Source: Perca fluviatilis
Taxonomy: Eukaryota; Chordata; Actinopteri; Perciformes; Percidae
Assembly (NCBI RefSeq): GCF_010015445.1
Contig: NC_053122.1
Coordinates: forward strand, 39,192,294-39,256,293
Length of the DNA stretch: 64,000 bases
Reading direction: 5' to 3'
Position 1 is the first letter of the stretch, and every line of letters starts with the position of its first letter. Under the pieces are notes generated by a model, which worked only from the letters and a program-made list of their open reading frames with translations, had not been told where the DNA came from and did not search any database. The translations under genes and the position numbers were made by a program. Shown here one piece after another: positions 10,922-23,199 of this stretch.

Positions 10922-11672
10922 AGCTATGTCCCAATTCAGGCCACAGCCTCAAAGTCTACAAGCATTTCCTGTTTGCGTCGAAGCGCCGCTCCTGTCGCCT
11001 AGCAACCTTGACAGCCGTAGCTGATAAGTGATCTAAACGTTAACTACAGCACAGAAATAGAGCCAGAAGTTCTTTGTATTTTACCATTTGGTTAAGTGTC
11101 TCAAAGAGAGAGGACAAGAAATAATAAACCCTCATGTACATGTGAATATCTGTCCCTGAGACCCAGAGATCCAGTCAGCTCACAGGACGGGCCGGCCAGA
11201 TATCTTGCTACTCCCGCAGAGCTAGCTGGCGTCAGGCAGTTTATGGGACTTCTACCCTCCAAAGCAAAGTTGGAGCAAATTTTATATTATCCATACATTT
11301 TCATAACACTGCCTATATTCGACATCAACACAGTTAATTTCTCGCCTAAAACATTCTCAGAAGTGAATTTAATAATGAAATACAAGATGACAATTGTAAA
11401 AATAAAAAAAATAAAAGACATTGGTTGTTAGCATTTGTGCTTGCCTGTGCTTCTGACTAAATGCTGAAATGAATGCTGGGAATCCTGGGGCTGCGAAGGA
11501 TACAACATTTGGGACCTCCAAATTCGTAAAAAGGAGGCCGCATTTGTGGACCGCAAAGGAGCCTTCGAAATTAAACGAAATGGGACAGCCTTCGTCGCGC
11601 CGGTGTGACACAATCGGTCTATGAATTGGGACATATTATGAATTGGGACATATTATGAATTGGGACATAGCT
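10922..11672. mobile_element. Nested TIR element, ends AGCTATGTCCCAATTCA
   Basis: A 17-bp perfect inverted repeat bounds 751 bp: AGCTATGTCCCAATTCA at 10922-10938 and its complement at 11656-11672. The flanks share only a short A-rich word (TAAAA on one side, TAAAAT on the other), so the target duplication is uncertain. No transposase is seen. It lies wholly inside the pogo-like element and is therefore the younger insertion. Confidence 0.72.
11621..11671. repeat. 17-bp tandem triplication of a transposon end
   Basis: Three consecutive copies of ATGAATTGGGACATATT (last copy ending in ATAG) start at 11621, 11638 and 11655. The unit contains most of the element's own terminal repeat, so the right end has been amplified while the left end is single. 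Confidence 0.92.
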
Positions 11673-12406
11673 AAAATCTCAGCTGGAATCAAGCCAGCTG
11701 ATGGTGGCGTTGCGACTCAGCTGTAAGGAGATAACATAGGCACAGGCTAATTAAACTTAACATTGACTTAAACTTACTAACTAAAATGCTAGTTAACATT
11801 AGTAATTAAACCTAAACAGCTAATGTAAGTCAAAACTGCCTGTGAGCTTCTCCTGTACTATACAGTAATTCCTCTACTGTGTGACAGTAAGTCTCGTGGT
11901 TATGACCCAATCGTTAGCCTATTTTTATAAAAGCGTCTGCTACGGAGCCATAACGTGAGCTACAAGGTAATGGAGCCTTTTATACATTGTCGTGTTTCTT
12001 TAAAAAATACAGCAGACAAATAGAGTCTTTAAACGCTTCAGATGTAAAGTTATTTGCTGTCAAAGTGACGTCAAAATGAATGCTAGTCAGTGGAATGCTA
12101 ACGGGAGGTGATGGCTTTGTAGCATCAAAATGGCGCCATAGGAGGTTTCGAGTTCTGAAGCGAAGCTTACCCCCTTGGTTAACTCAAAGATTCGTAGAAA
12201 ACATAAACGTTGGAGGCCATTAGTCGGCGCGCAAATTCCTTGAAATCCATTCTGCAGTTAGCATCATATAGCCATGGACAGACAGCCTGATGCTTTGTTT
12301 CTAGACTATTTGTGGCTGGCTGTTTGCTGTTTGACCTATCTATTCTTTCTATCTATTTCCTATCTTGAAAAAGCGGGGGTTGTCTTATATTCGGACCAAT
12401 ACGGTA

Positions 12407-15090
12407 ATTAACAGTAAATTCTTGCCATTTTCATAGCTGCACTTTCTCCTGGTTACTTGACACCTTGCAACTCTTATTGCTTACTTGTATTTGAATTAGT
12501 ATTGAATAAAAACAAATTGTACCTCTTTTACTGCCACATTATTTGTAGTTATGTTTAGGCAACAAAACTACTATTTAAGAAAAGCATCGTGGTTTGGGTG
12601 CTTTATTTCTGGTTACGCACGTGACGGTGAAGTAAAAAAAAACATGCTGTTTACATTTAGTTTCAAAAGTGACACAAACCCCAGTCTCCTGGGTGAAAGT
12701 CCTGTTTGTTTGACCCATCCATACGCAGAACTTAGCGCTCCTATACTTTGTCCCATTACATTCTGCTTTGCTCCTGTCATAACTGTCATAAAATGAGTTG
12801 TAATTGCTGCTTGAACAAACAACCTATGGAAGCGTTTTTCGTGGGAAGACACATTTCACCTTATCCATCATGATCCAGTGTGTAAGGTTTGGGTTAGTGT
12901 CGGGGCGTACCAGCAAGCTGGTCGTGCAATGGCTGCTGCACCACTCTCTAAAAATGTTTCTGCTATTACGTGCTGGTAGGATGGAGCCCTTAGGGCCAGG
13001 TTACAGTAGAAAAAAAGACTGTTTAAAGCTGACATTGTGCTGCAGGCCAAAAATGCCTGCAGCACAATTGCCGGATATCATGTCTTGATCTTACATTTTT
13101 TTGGAAGAGATAAGGAAGATGGGGTGAGAAATGGTTTGTTGAGAAGTTAGTTTTGAAGCTTCTGGAGCTATAAGCTCTTGCCTCCAGAAATAAAGACTCA
13201 TTTTAGCAGCTTTAACTTACTTTTGTTTTACTATCAGTTGTATTTCTTTAAATCTGATGCTGTCAATCCTTTATTAGTGCCAAGTGCAACTATTGTCACT
13301 TACTTTGAAAAAAGTTGCAATGGTGCCAATGGATTGATTACTACGAAATGTTTTAAAGGATTATAATTAAGTTCAAATGAAACACAGCCAGCGATGGTAA
13401 ATAGCAGGCAACTTTGGGACCAGACCAGTGAAACAAGTAAAAACTCTGCTGCCTTTCATTAATTGGTAAAGCAAAACCTATTTGAGATGCATCTGCAGGA
13501 CAGCCTAATTGACACCCACACAAACACCCACCTACACACATACAGACACACACCTACATACAAACAAACACAAACACATTTAATTCCTGAAACAGAACCA
13601 GAGTAAAAGGCCTAACATACCGACACACAAACAAACATGAAAGCACTCAACATGATTTTTGTTGGGAAGGAATCAGAAAATTTGCAGCATCACGGGCGTC
13701 TGTCTGGTTCCCCAGAGAGAGCGAGCTTGACTGCATCACAGGTGGCGAGCTCCCTCTAATTAGCCAACAAGTCTTTGGACCCCCGCAACCCCGCAGCACT
13801 GCTGCCTCTCCAAAATGTAGCCAAAAGCTACCCGAACCATCTATTCCTCTCCTCTCCTGCAGACTACAAATGAGTCCAAGTCGCATAAGAGCACTGCTCG
13901 TGAACAGGCGAGCCGAGGTGCCTCATTTGTACCCTAGCGAGCTTTCTCGCCAAAACCCAGATTGGATCCATTTTTAAGAAGCAACAATGGGCTGGGTGTC
14001 GTGATCAGACCGACTGGCAACTTCTCTTTTAGGCTGGCTGGCAGTGCAGTGTGAAAATAAGCCATAATGTGACAAAATGGGAATGAAGCTGCGATGGACT
14101 ACAGACTGAGGGCGAATGCAAGGAAAATGAACTATACTCAGATTATTCCCTTTTTTCCATTTCAAGAATATTCCATCTTTCATTGTACCTCTCAGATACA
14201 TTTGGACTGCTGGGGAGAAATTGGGCCTAAAGGAAGTAACGAGGTCCAAATCTCATTTCTACAAAAGGGGCCCCTTTATTTTCCCTCCAAAACACACAGA
14301 GGCGCTTCATTTGTCACCCAGGCAGCCCCTGTCCTGAATTTTGCTTTATGTTAACTCAATGTATCTGAGGCGCCTTGAGGGAAACACAGCGAGTGCCAGG
14401 GATTCAGAAATGCTTCATTTTTCACTGTTGACAAAAGGGAAAGGCCCAGGCTGGCTCCACGAGTCCTGGACCAACAGAATAGATGCTTTTCCGGCACTGA
14501 GGGGTCGTTATTTCAACGTCTAACCGCACCCATACACCCACCCAACCTCCACACCTCTCACTCACCCTCCCGGGTACATTTCAGGAGTCGTATAATGAGA
14601 AGTAAACAACAGCCATCCTTCAAAACCAAAGGCAGGGAGCGCAGTGGAGCTCCACCGCTGCAGTGACACAGTACAGAGATGTAATCACATTAGTTGATCA
14701 TAAGAGCCACTATCCCTAGGCAAATTAAAATATATTACTGCCTGTTTTTTTTTCTGTGCCCCTGTAAGATCCGGTCCAATCCACCCAACCATCACTGAAT
14801 GTCTTGCAGATAATGAAAAAAAAAACAACATGAAAACAAATGTTGCGGCTAATAAGAAAAAGCAGCAGGGGAAATGTTGCCGTTAATATATATTTAAAAA
14901 AAAGCTAAAAGAAAAACCGATCAGAAAGTCAGGAGAAGTAATAAGAAGTGAAGTTCTGCCATTTGTTTCAGCAGGTAAAGCTTATTCTAGATACAAAAAA
15001 GCCAGGTGTTTTGTGCCCAAATGACATAAGCAGTATATGAAATACAGTACAATTACAAAGTATGCAACAGGAAAGGAAGTAAAAAATATC
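12407..15090. other. Unique-looking DNA; no gene seen
   Basis: Most of this is ordinary non-coding sequence. It contains a perfect hairpin at 13034-13068 and a (CA)-rich stretch around 13510-13580. The interval 13670-14530 has higher complexity and GC than its surroundings, with no repeat hallmarks and an AT-core homeodomain-like word (CTAATTAG, 13756-13763). That could suit a conserved non-coding element, but I cannot test this. Confidence 0.4.
13034..13068. other. Perfect 14-bp stem, 7-nt loop
   Basis: ATTGTGCTGCAGGC pairs with GCCTGCAGCACAAT around the loop CAAAAAT. The stem is too short for a typical pre-microRNA and I see no repeat family around it. Confidence 0.7.
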
Positions 15091-15295
15091 CAGTTACACT
15101 TTACTTGAAGGTATCTACATAAGAGTAACATGACACTGTCATGAACGTGTCATAAACATTATAAACAAGTCATAAACCTTTATGACATAACGCTTCTTTT
15201 AGTAAGTGTCATTCGGTTTTTGTCATGACACAAGTTATGTGTTCATGACAGTGTCATGTCACTCTTATGTAGATACCTTCAAGTAAAGTGTTACC
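15091..15295. mobile_element. ~205-bp snap-back MITE
   Basis: Arms of about 60 bp are nearly perfect inverted copies. The left arm starts AGTTACACTTTACTTGAAGG (15092) and the right arm ends in the complement of GGTAACACTTTACTTGAAGG (15295). Only about 85 bp separate the arms. No coding sequence. The superfamily is unassigned because the flanking duplication is unclear. Confidence 0.85.
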
Positions 15296-18178
15296 AAATA
15301 CCCTTTTAGAAAGTCTACTGATATAGTCTTTACCAGTTGTTTTTTTCTTGAAACGGTTGAAAAGAAACATGATAACCATATATTTTCATATATGCAATAT
15401 ATGTGTGCATTGTCTCTGTCAAACAGCAAAATAACATTTTATTAAACACTAACAGCACTTTGAAGAGGTATAATCAAGTGTTCCCAAACTACAGTAGCAA
15501 CAGACAAACAAATGTCACAATGATCACTCTGGAAAATATCACAAAATAACACAAACAAACCATTCATTAACATTATTTTTTCTAACCCGCCGTATCATTT
15601 AAAGCACCAAATGTCCAACATAAAGCAGACTTTTCCCCCATAAAAAAGACATTTCTAACATTTTGTAAATTTTCTCTTCATCTCATCATCAATGCTACGA
15701 GTCATGAGTATTTCTGTCAAACCAGGTTTGCTTGTCGGTTTTTCAAAAGCATCTTAATTAGATATGGTGTCGCTCTCACTTGCATTAATTTGATTTCCAA
15801 TATCAACTTTTCAGCCTTCAATCTGTTCCGTGTTGATCCAACACTCCCCCGCCCCTGGGTGTTATTGCCTGCAGTGATCTAGCAGCAGTGGCTTGGGTTA
15901 TATTTATGTGTGTGTGTGGGGTGGGGGGGGGGGTCATAGAAGACAATGCCATGTGTAATTAAATTCAAAAGCAGGGGGCCGAAATGGCATCTAGGGCCAC
16001 CTGGGGGACGAGAGACCATTAAGTGAGGAGAGAGAGGGAGAGGGAGATGTAAAGATTGAGAGAACAGAAAAAGAATGGGAGAGGAAGGAGGGGGAGGGGA
16101 GGAAGAAAGAAAGAAAAATTATGTGAACGAGGAAGAGGAGTTGGTTGAAGGAGGAAGGAGGAGAATCAGTTAAGAAGGAGACACGAAGGACAAGACAACA
16201 AAGAGGGGAATGGGACAAAAAGGAGAGGAGGACAAAAGACAAAAGGAAAGAGACAGAGAACACGGGAACCCAAGAAGTACAAGGAGCATGCTAATGTAGC
16301 AAAAGGTTAGCTCTCAGAAAAGTACCACAAACCTGTGACTGTATCACTGTGCTCCTGAGATAAGGGTGGACATTTTTGCTTTGCTCGTCCAATAAAAGTT
16401 TAGGTTTTGAAGATTTGCCTTCAAACTTTTTTTGTCTTTACAAAATGAGATCTGAATTTGCCTCCTGCAGCAGCATGATGAAACCTCTTGCTGTAAAGTT
16501 AACATGTGGGTCATCGAGTCCACACCTCCCATAAGTGATGTTGAACTCAGCTGTTAGAATTACACAACAAGCGTAATGTGTTTGTTTGCCTTGTTGTGTG
16601 AACACTGTTCACCACTTTAATTGCTGGCATTTAGCTCTTCGCTTCTGCTCTGTTTGATTCCTTCCCATTTTAAAAGGGAGGTATTAAACACCTCTACTAG
16701 TTTACATAAACAATTCATTAAGCTGATATGACACTGGGGACCCCGGCAGGAAAACATATCCCCACCACCCACAACAATTAATGACTTCGCATCAACCGAC
16801 GCCTCGCTGCACTGACACAGGAAGCCCTGTTCCAATAACAAGCGTTCATTAGCTGATCACTGCTCGCACTATGAAATATAAACCTAAAGAAATGTGCAAT
16901 ATTTTTCTAACCTCTGTTTTTCCTAGTATTTTTTTTTTATCTCTCTCCCACTGGAGCAGTTGGGGAGTGTGTAAAAGAGCTTTTTCTTTCTGAGAGGGAA
17001 TTGTCATAAAAACTAATATTCCCCAAGTGGAGGTGACCTTTGAGAAATTGAGTCTTGAGTCATAAAACTCAATACTATAAATGGAACTGACCTCCAGTAT
17101 GTGGGGGAAAAAATGTTTGTGCAAATTTTGCCTCCAGTCTCAGTGCTTTCTTACACTACCTTTCTTCTTCATCTCCTAATCTGTCCCATTTCACTCCTTA
17201 CCTTCCTTCCTACATTTCTCTCCTCAGGTCTCCTCCCTTCCTCTCACCATCATTCTTCCCCCTTCCTATTCTTCTTGCGTCTACTTTCCCATCGCCCAAC
17301 TCTTCCCTATACTCTCTCCTCTCTCCATAAGCACATTTTGTTTGTATTCAACAAAGTATTAAATATTAAGTATTTATATAACTACGGGTAATAACGTTCA
17401 TATATCAGAGGACAATTGTTTGGTTAAGTTTTGTTCCCTTTTCTCAGAGTATCCACAATTTCTACAGAACAAACCCTGTGACTTTGACATGGGAGACTGC
17501 TGATTACATTGCGTATCCCATGTCTACACTACTACACATGACTACTAACCCTAACCCCCTTTTCTCAAAAAGGCACTCAGGATTTAGATATGCCCTCCTA
17601 TAACATTACTCATAATGGACAGTTTAAAAAAAGGGATCAAAATCGACACAACCATAGCTATCGTCTTTTTTATTCCTTGCAATCTTCTTCCTTGTCAAAA
17701 TCTGGTGCCTACATTACCCACAATGCAACATGACTGCCCAAAGTTTGGTTGAGATTTGGTCAATGGAGCCTCAAGTAGAGATGAGGAGTTTTTTATAACT
17801 TAACATCACCGTAATTTCAATTTTTATGCTCTGCAACCATTCAGCTACCAAGTCGCTCCAAGACCAGTACATAGACTTAATGTGTACTCGAGTCAATTTA
17901 ACCAACTAAACCAAATTATTTGTGTGCCTCAACTAAACCAAAACGTAAAGGAGAATTCCTGCCAATTTTTACGTTGATCTTGATCACTATAAATATGTGA
18001 GTACCTTCAATTGAAAAAAACCCGACCTGGATCGTTCCTAGCAATCTGGAGTTGCTGCAGCTACCTCTACGAGCTTCCACTGAGCTAAAACGGCAGTTGT
18101 CGGAGAAGGTTTTAGAGTGCCCTTGTGCCTCTTAACAGACACAAAATGCAATTAAAATGTCTGTGCAACATGAACAGG
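15296..18178. other. Unique-looking DNA with purine- and G-rich tracts
   Basis: No gene supported. A G-run (GGGGTGGGGGGGGGGG) lies near 15918-15933. A purine-rich tract of about 240 bp, nearly free of pyrimidines in places, runs 16024-16265. 17160-17330 is pyrimidine-rich. 17690-17780 resembles a word that recurs in fish genomes (CATTACCCACAATGCAACAT). Confidence 0.45.
16024..16265. repeat. Long purine-rich tract
   Basis: The + strand is dominated by GAGA, GGAG and AAAG motifs with few pyrimidines. The 90-codon minus-strand frame here is a product of this composition. Confidence 0.8.
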
Positions 18179-18186
18179 GCCCTTAC

Positions 18187-19313
18187 CAGAGATGTTCACA
18201 AGTCATTTTTTGGAAGTCCAAGTCGAGTCCCAAGTCTTTGAGCTTGAGTCCAAGTCAAGTCTCAAGTCTTTGAGGGGCAAGTTCAAGTCAAGTCTTAAGT
18301 CTTTTGCCACGAGTCCAAGTCAAGTCTCAAGTCTCTGGCCATCTGATCTGTCCCTAACACTGTATTGTTAAATCTTGTGAATTCAAAGCATGTCCTGTAG
18401 CTCCATCCATACAGTACAGTATCAAAATCAGAGAACTTTATGAGGTCTACATAACACATCTCTCTAGCCCTCGGACCTGGTGAAATATTAACCTAAGTCT
18501 GTCAGAACATATGGATGAAATAAATGAAATAGCCCAGTGTTTGGTGGACCTGGTACACCTTGTTCACTTAATAGCCTACAAATCATCCACGGTATCAATT
18601 ACGCATCACATGAGTTTGCCCCCCCGACACAGCGTTTGTTCCTGGGGAGATGGATCCGTGCGTCCCACCTCCTGTGCGCCATGGATGTCTGAGCCTCAGC
18701 AACTACTAACTATAAGATACAATTTGCCTGTTCCCAGCATTAGCACAACACTTTGCGATGGTTAGCTTGTTACCTGTGATGATATCTGCTAAATGTAATG
18801 TCTTTTTCACATTAGCGTTTGAGTGACTGACCTATCTGGGTGTGTTTTGAGATGCCTGATGAAGTCCGACGTTGTTGATCCGGCATCATTTATCTTGGTG
18901 CCACACACCTTGCATGTAGCTGTTGGCTTACTGCCACTGTTTACCAAGTTATTGAAAGCAAAACTAATGACAAAAGGTGTCGCCATCGGCAATGCATTTT
19001 TTTACATGTGAGTGCGCGCACATAAGGCATAACGCCTTACGTTGCACATTATGGCAAAGGGCAGAGGACATGCAGCTCGTCATACATTTCCCCAACATAT
19101 ATGCGCCAATAAAAGAAAATAGAAATACATGAATACATTTAGATTTAAAAAGCAATAATTGCATGAAAACATGTTGTTGACGAGTCTCGAAGCTCGAGTC
19201 CGAGTCAAGTCTGAAGTCTTTTGGGTAGAGTCGCAAATCAAGTCTGAAGTCAGCTGTTAGTGTGACTTAAGTGCGACTCGAGTCTGAGACTAGGACTCGA
19301 GTCCCCATATCTG
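18187..19313 (-). mobile_element. hAT element with BED finger remnant
   Basis: The element starts CAGAGATG and ends CATATCTG. A perfect 8-bp duplication, GCCCTTAC, flanks it at 18179-18186 and 19314-19321. Both subterminal regions are built of repeated words such as AAGTCCAAGTC and GAGTCAAGTCT. The length (1127 bp) is too short for a full hAT transposase; only a zinc finger is left. Confidence 0.9.
18807..18992 (-). pseudogene. BED-type zinc finger of a hAT transposase
   Basis: The minus-strand frame encodes CKVCGTKINDAG followed by FIRHLKTH, which gives C-x2-C ... H-x3-H, the BED finger arrangement used by hAT transposases to bind DNA. The dimerisation and catalytic RNase H-like domains are absent, so this is the 5' coding remnant of an internally deleted element. 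Confidence 0.75.
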
Positions 19314-19329
19314 GCCCTTACGTGACAAC

Positions 19330-19640
19330 TCAGTTTCAACTCAGACATTGTTTAATTTCACCTACCCTGTCTCTATCCTGCCGGTGGGTAGCTCGCCCTG
19401 TTAGCTGCTAGCTGCTAGCTGTTAGCTGCTAGCTGCCGTCCGTGATAAGTGTGTTCAGCCAGGCTTCTGTGATAATCATCACGCAGCAGTTCCGTGTGGA
19501 TTTGTAGCTCATCCATTTTGTGTGTGATCGATCTGGTGATGGTGAGTAGGAGTCTTGGCAGTGTCGATCTGTGTGCTAGTTCCCTTAGCCGTGCTAGCAG
19601 GCCACTGACAAACAATGTCGTCCTGACCATAGGATTGGAG
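19330..19640 (-). pseudogene. LINE endonuclease N-terminal fragment
   Basis: The minus strand encodes text typical of the start of a fish LINE ORF2 (LLTITRSITHKMDELQIH, then after a frame change THRQDRDRVGEIK), matching the beginning of an apurinic-type endonuclease in the Rex1/L2 group. The catalytic His/Asp core is missing. A short (TGCTAGC)-like run at 19400-19436 interrupts it. The hAT element ends only 9 bp from its left border. Confidence 0.55.
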
Positions 19641-21937
19641 CTACAGGTCAGAAAACACTCATCTGAATAATTTTTAATGGTAATAATAAATTATCTATTT
19701 AGAGTATTAGAGTATTATATATAGTATTAGAGTATTAAAAACTGTTGAGTACCCAAAAGCTGTCATTGAATGTCTGATCAGGTTCTTATCCTTTTTACTT
19801 ATTCTTTGATCATAGAGTTCCTGATTTGTATCAAACTTTTTATCTTTACATTGCATTTTGTTTAGGCAAAGTTCTTGTAACTGCTTGGATTTGGACAACA
19901 TTTAACACTTTAGAATTCAACCTTTTTTTGTTCTGTAGAAAAGTAAGAACTCAAGAAAAGTATTGGTTTGGTGTTGGTACCAAAATACTATTGGCATCAA
20001 AAGAATTATAATGATACCCAGCCCTACCTGCCCTGTGCACTACTCCATCTTCCTTTCCTCCATTTCCCCCCATCTCTCACTAAGCTCTCACTTCTTCCCA
20101 ACTTATTTGTCCCCTTACCTTATCCTTCTTCTCTCCTCGCTCTTTTTTCTTCAACATTCATAGCTTTTTCTCGTACCTCTTTTATTCTCATTCCCTCTCC
20201 CCTACACTTCTCCCCCTCTCCTCCCTACTCTCCTCTACTATGTCCTACCTTCTACCCATCTCTGTCCTCCCTCTCCCCCACCTTTCCTCTTCACTTACTT
20301 CCATCTTCTTCTATCTTCTTGCCACCCATTTCTTATCCTTTTTTTCTCCTTACCCCTCCTCTCTCTACTCTCCATCCCCTCCACAGCAGAGTGTTTGTGG
20401 AGGGTGTTTATAGGGCTGATAAGTGGCAGATGACGATTGCTTGCCGGGGCCCGAGATAAGGCTGCCAAAACTGGGGACGTCATCCATCAAACCTCCCTAC
20501 AGCCAAGCCAAGCATCACCCAGCCGAGGAGCGAGGGAGGGAGGGTGGATGTGGAAAAGGTAGCAGCTCTCCATCTTTAGACACAGGGGGAACTCCCTGAC
20601 AGGCTGGTTGACATGCACTGGATAGTTTCTGTAAATAATGCTTAGTGTCATATGACATAAGTACCTCTAAAACCTTTTTTTTTTTACTTTTATTACTTTA
20701 TTTTTATTTATTATTGTTTGTGCACTGATTGGATACAAGAAATACAATGTCTTAATTTGTGAGCTTTAGAGCTGTTGGCAGGTGTATTTTTTTAAATTTG
20801 GACAGGGCCAGGCAAGCTGTTTGCTCTTGCTCCAGTCAGAGCTAGGCTGTTTCCCTAAATCAGCAGGTGGCCATCCTGCAGTCAGCGAGGATATCGGCGA
20901 GTAAGAGCACAAAAAAGAAGCACTAGGAGAAGAAGAGAGGCCCCACTTACTGCTCCTGACAGAAAAATTGACATGGAAAGCCAACACTTACACCTCCCTC
21001 TTCCATCACTCTCCCTCCATTCCTCTCCCCTTCTATCTCCCTCTCCTGCCTCACTCCCCTCTCTCTCTCTCTGATGAATGACCTTTACAGTATATGACTC
21101 ATCTTCTCGGCTGACTGGCTGAGAAACATGTTAGAGAATGAGAGGGAGATAGCTGACGGCGGCGGCCAGGCAACACACTAGCTTTGCTTCGCTGTCTGAA
21201 ACCAGTACCACCAGGTACTGCAGCATGGGTTGGTTCAGACAGCACAATGGCATAACAAAAAGGGGCAAGTTGACATATAAACATAAAGATATATAGCTGT
21301 GTACATGTTGGTGCCTTTGCACCTGATTTTACTATTTTGCTTTGCACATGCTAAAATCCAATTTGTCTTTCATGCCCTGCAAATGCAGGTTGTCATGTAC
21401 GACATATTTACATCTCAGACTTCTTGGATCTTTCTTGCCATCCATTCAGAGTTCTCACAATCCACATTTGTTACTGTCCATCCTACATGATCATCATCTT
21501 GGCTGCATTCACACCTGGATTTCACATGATTTTGATCTGCTGAGCTGCACTCAGACCATCAACAAAGCATGTCAGTGCCAAGTGGTTTTATGTGATCATC
21601 AGATCAGAAAGAAAGACGCTACTGTGTTCTGGTAGTGACAACTGGTACACAGACCCCCTTGCAACTGTTTCTAAACCCTAACAACTGAGCCAAGACACAA
21701 TTTCTGGCATGATGAAGTTGCACCAACTTCCAGTGTAAATGCCTCTCGGAGTATGTGCCACTGCTGAAGCCATCCTTCTGGTCTATATCCTGCTTCTCTC
21801 CAACATTTCTGATCATTTCTCTTATGCATCCATCAAGATATGTCCTTCAAGTCTAAATACCAATAATTGAGTAAAATTGTATGATATCTTTATTTAATGC
21901 ATAAGCGTATGACAGGTTAATTAGCTCTATCTATGTT
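19641..21937. other. Unique-looking DNA with a 360-bp pyrimidine tract
   Basis: 20035-20395 is almost purely C and T on the + strand. The 163-codon frame here is compositional. 19960-20030 looks like the end of a dispersed repeat (GATACCCAGCCCTACC). No gene supported. Confidence 0.45.
20035..20395. repeat. Polypyrimidine tract
   Basis: About 360 bp with few purines, mainly CTCC and TTCT words; the complement is polypurine. Such tracts are common in vertebrate introns. Confidence 0.85.
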
Positions 21938-22615
21938 GGGTACCAAAACTTAAATGACTGGTATCTACCGGACCGAACAACAACGATTTCATTTCATTTC
22001 GGTGACGCTTAAATACCTGCGCTGCCCTCTCGTGCTCCGGACGTTACAGGCAACAGAAGCATCACTGCACGTGACGCTAGTTAACATCACACTTGGCAGC
22101 AGGTAATGTTAGAGAGAGAGAGGAATGTGTTTTTTTAAAAGGAATATTTGAACAGAATATTTGGCCAATTTTGACAGCCGTACACAACATACATGTCCGT
22201 CTTTAGTGGCGGCATCAGGGATCCTCAGCAGTTTATTTCAGACCGCAGCAGAAAGCTCTGCTGCACTTGAGCTTCAGAAATGCTCAGGCTAGTAGATGCT
22301 AGTAGTCTCTGTGACATCACCCATAGGCTTCAGAAGAGCCAAAATCAAGCTCAAAGTGGGCGGCTCACGCTGGCTCCGGCAGTCGCCATCTTGGCAGTGC
22401 CTGACGTCAGCTAATCCAAAAATGTGCATAGTGGTTCTTCTTTTTGTCGTTTAACAGCAAATGACAGGTGAAATATGTTATTGTTATAAGTTATTGTTAA
22501 TACATTTTAAATAAATCCTTTAAATCTGACCATATGGCTTTAGCAATAAAAGTGTTATTTTGTGCTCTTCCTTTTTTTAAGTATCGGTTCAGTATCAGTT
22601 TTATTTTAGCACCTA
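21938..22615. repeat. Dispersed fish repeat, borders approximate
   Basis: The left part starts GTTGGGTACC and the right part ends near TATCGGTTCAGTATCAG. These ends resemble a GGTATCGGTACC-rich non-autonomous repeat common in teleosts. 22300-22400 contains GTGACATCACCCA, a word also found at 49658-49670. No coding sequence. Confidence 0.4.
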
Positions 22616-23164
22616 CTTGTGATTAATCACACATCCTTGCAGCAATGTTTTGTTTGTCCAGATCATGTTTTTTTGTATTTTCCAGTGAGTGATGAATACC
22701 ATGATGAACACAAATACCTTGTAAGTAACACACTGTTATGTGATACTATTAGGGCTGTCAATGGACTAAAATATTTAATCGCGATCAATCGCATGATCGT
22801 CCATAGTTAACTTGCGATTTATCATATTTTTATCTGTTCTACATGTATTTTAAAAGGGATATTTTCCAATTTTTTTATTCTCAAGTGGTATTTCAGACTC
22901 AATGTACTCGACGTACTCAGGTGGTAACTCTGTTCACATCACCAGTACATGCAAATAACTTTAGTCTTGTGGAGACAACCATTTGGAAGGGCTTTGAAAC
23001 TTAACTTGACATTCAAAAGACCCTTTTCGTTATCCATTTCTGCTCAAGGAGCTTTGTTTCTTTTTTGGGGCATTTGAGCTGCTTTTTAACGATCATTGAT
23101 TTAGTTAAAACATTTAAGTAATAAAGCCTGTTACTCAGACCGGGAAGTCTCTCCTCAGATGAAG

Positions 23165-23180
23165 TGTGTGGCTCTTTTAT
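23165..23180 (-). promoter_or_regulatory. Decayed histone 3' stem-loop
   Basis: About 20 nt downstream of the H4 stop, the minus strand reads AATAAAAGAGCCACAC. The 3' arm and the following ACC-like tail match the replication-dependent histone mRNA stem-loop, while the 5' arm has decayed. A purine-rich GAGGAGAGA follows, like the histone downstream element. Confidence 0.5.
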
Positions 23181-23199
23181 TTGTTATCAAAGATTAGGT

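Larger units (their letters stand above)
10684..12404. mobile_element. pogo-like (Tc1/mariner superfamily) non-autonomous element
   Basis: Inverted ends CCGTATTGGTCC followed by AATATAAGA lie at 10684 and, inverted, at 12381-12404, flanked by TA on both sides (10682-10683, 12405-12406). The ends resemble the ACCGTATTTTCCGGACTATA type seen in fish pogo/Tigger-like elements. No transposase remains, and a second TIR element is nested inside. Confidence 0.72.

Noticed and set aside
13034..13068. microRNA precursor
   Set aside because: The stem is only 14 bp with a 7-nt loop, too short for a typical precursor; kept only as a hairpin.
17539..17556. Interstitial telomere repeat (CTAACCCTAACCCC)
   Set aside because: Only about two units occur, which is expected by chance.
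19968..20459. 163-codon + strand frame
   Set aside because: It lies on a polypyrimidine tract; the Pro/Leu/Ser-rich text is compositional with no domain.
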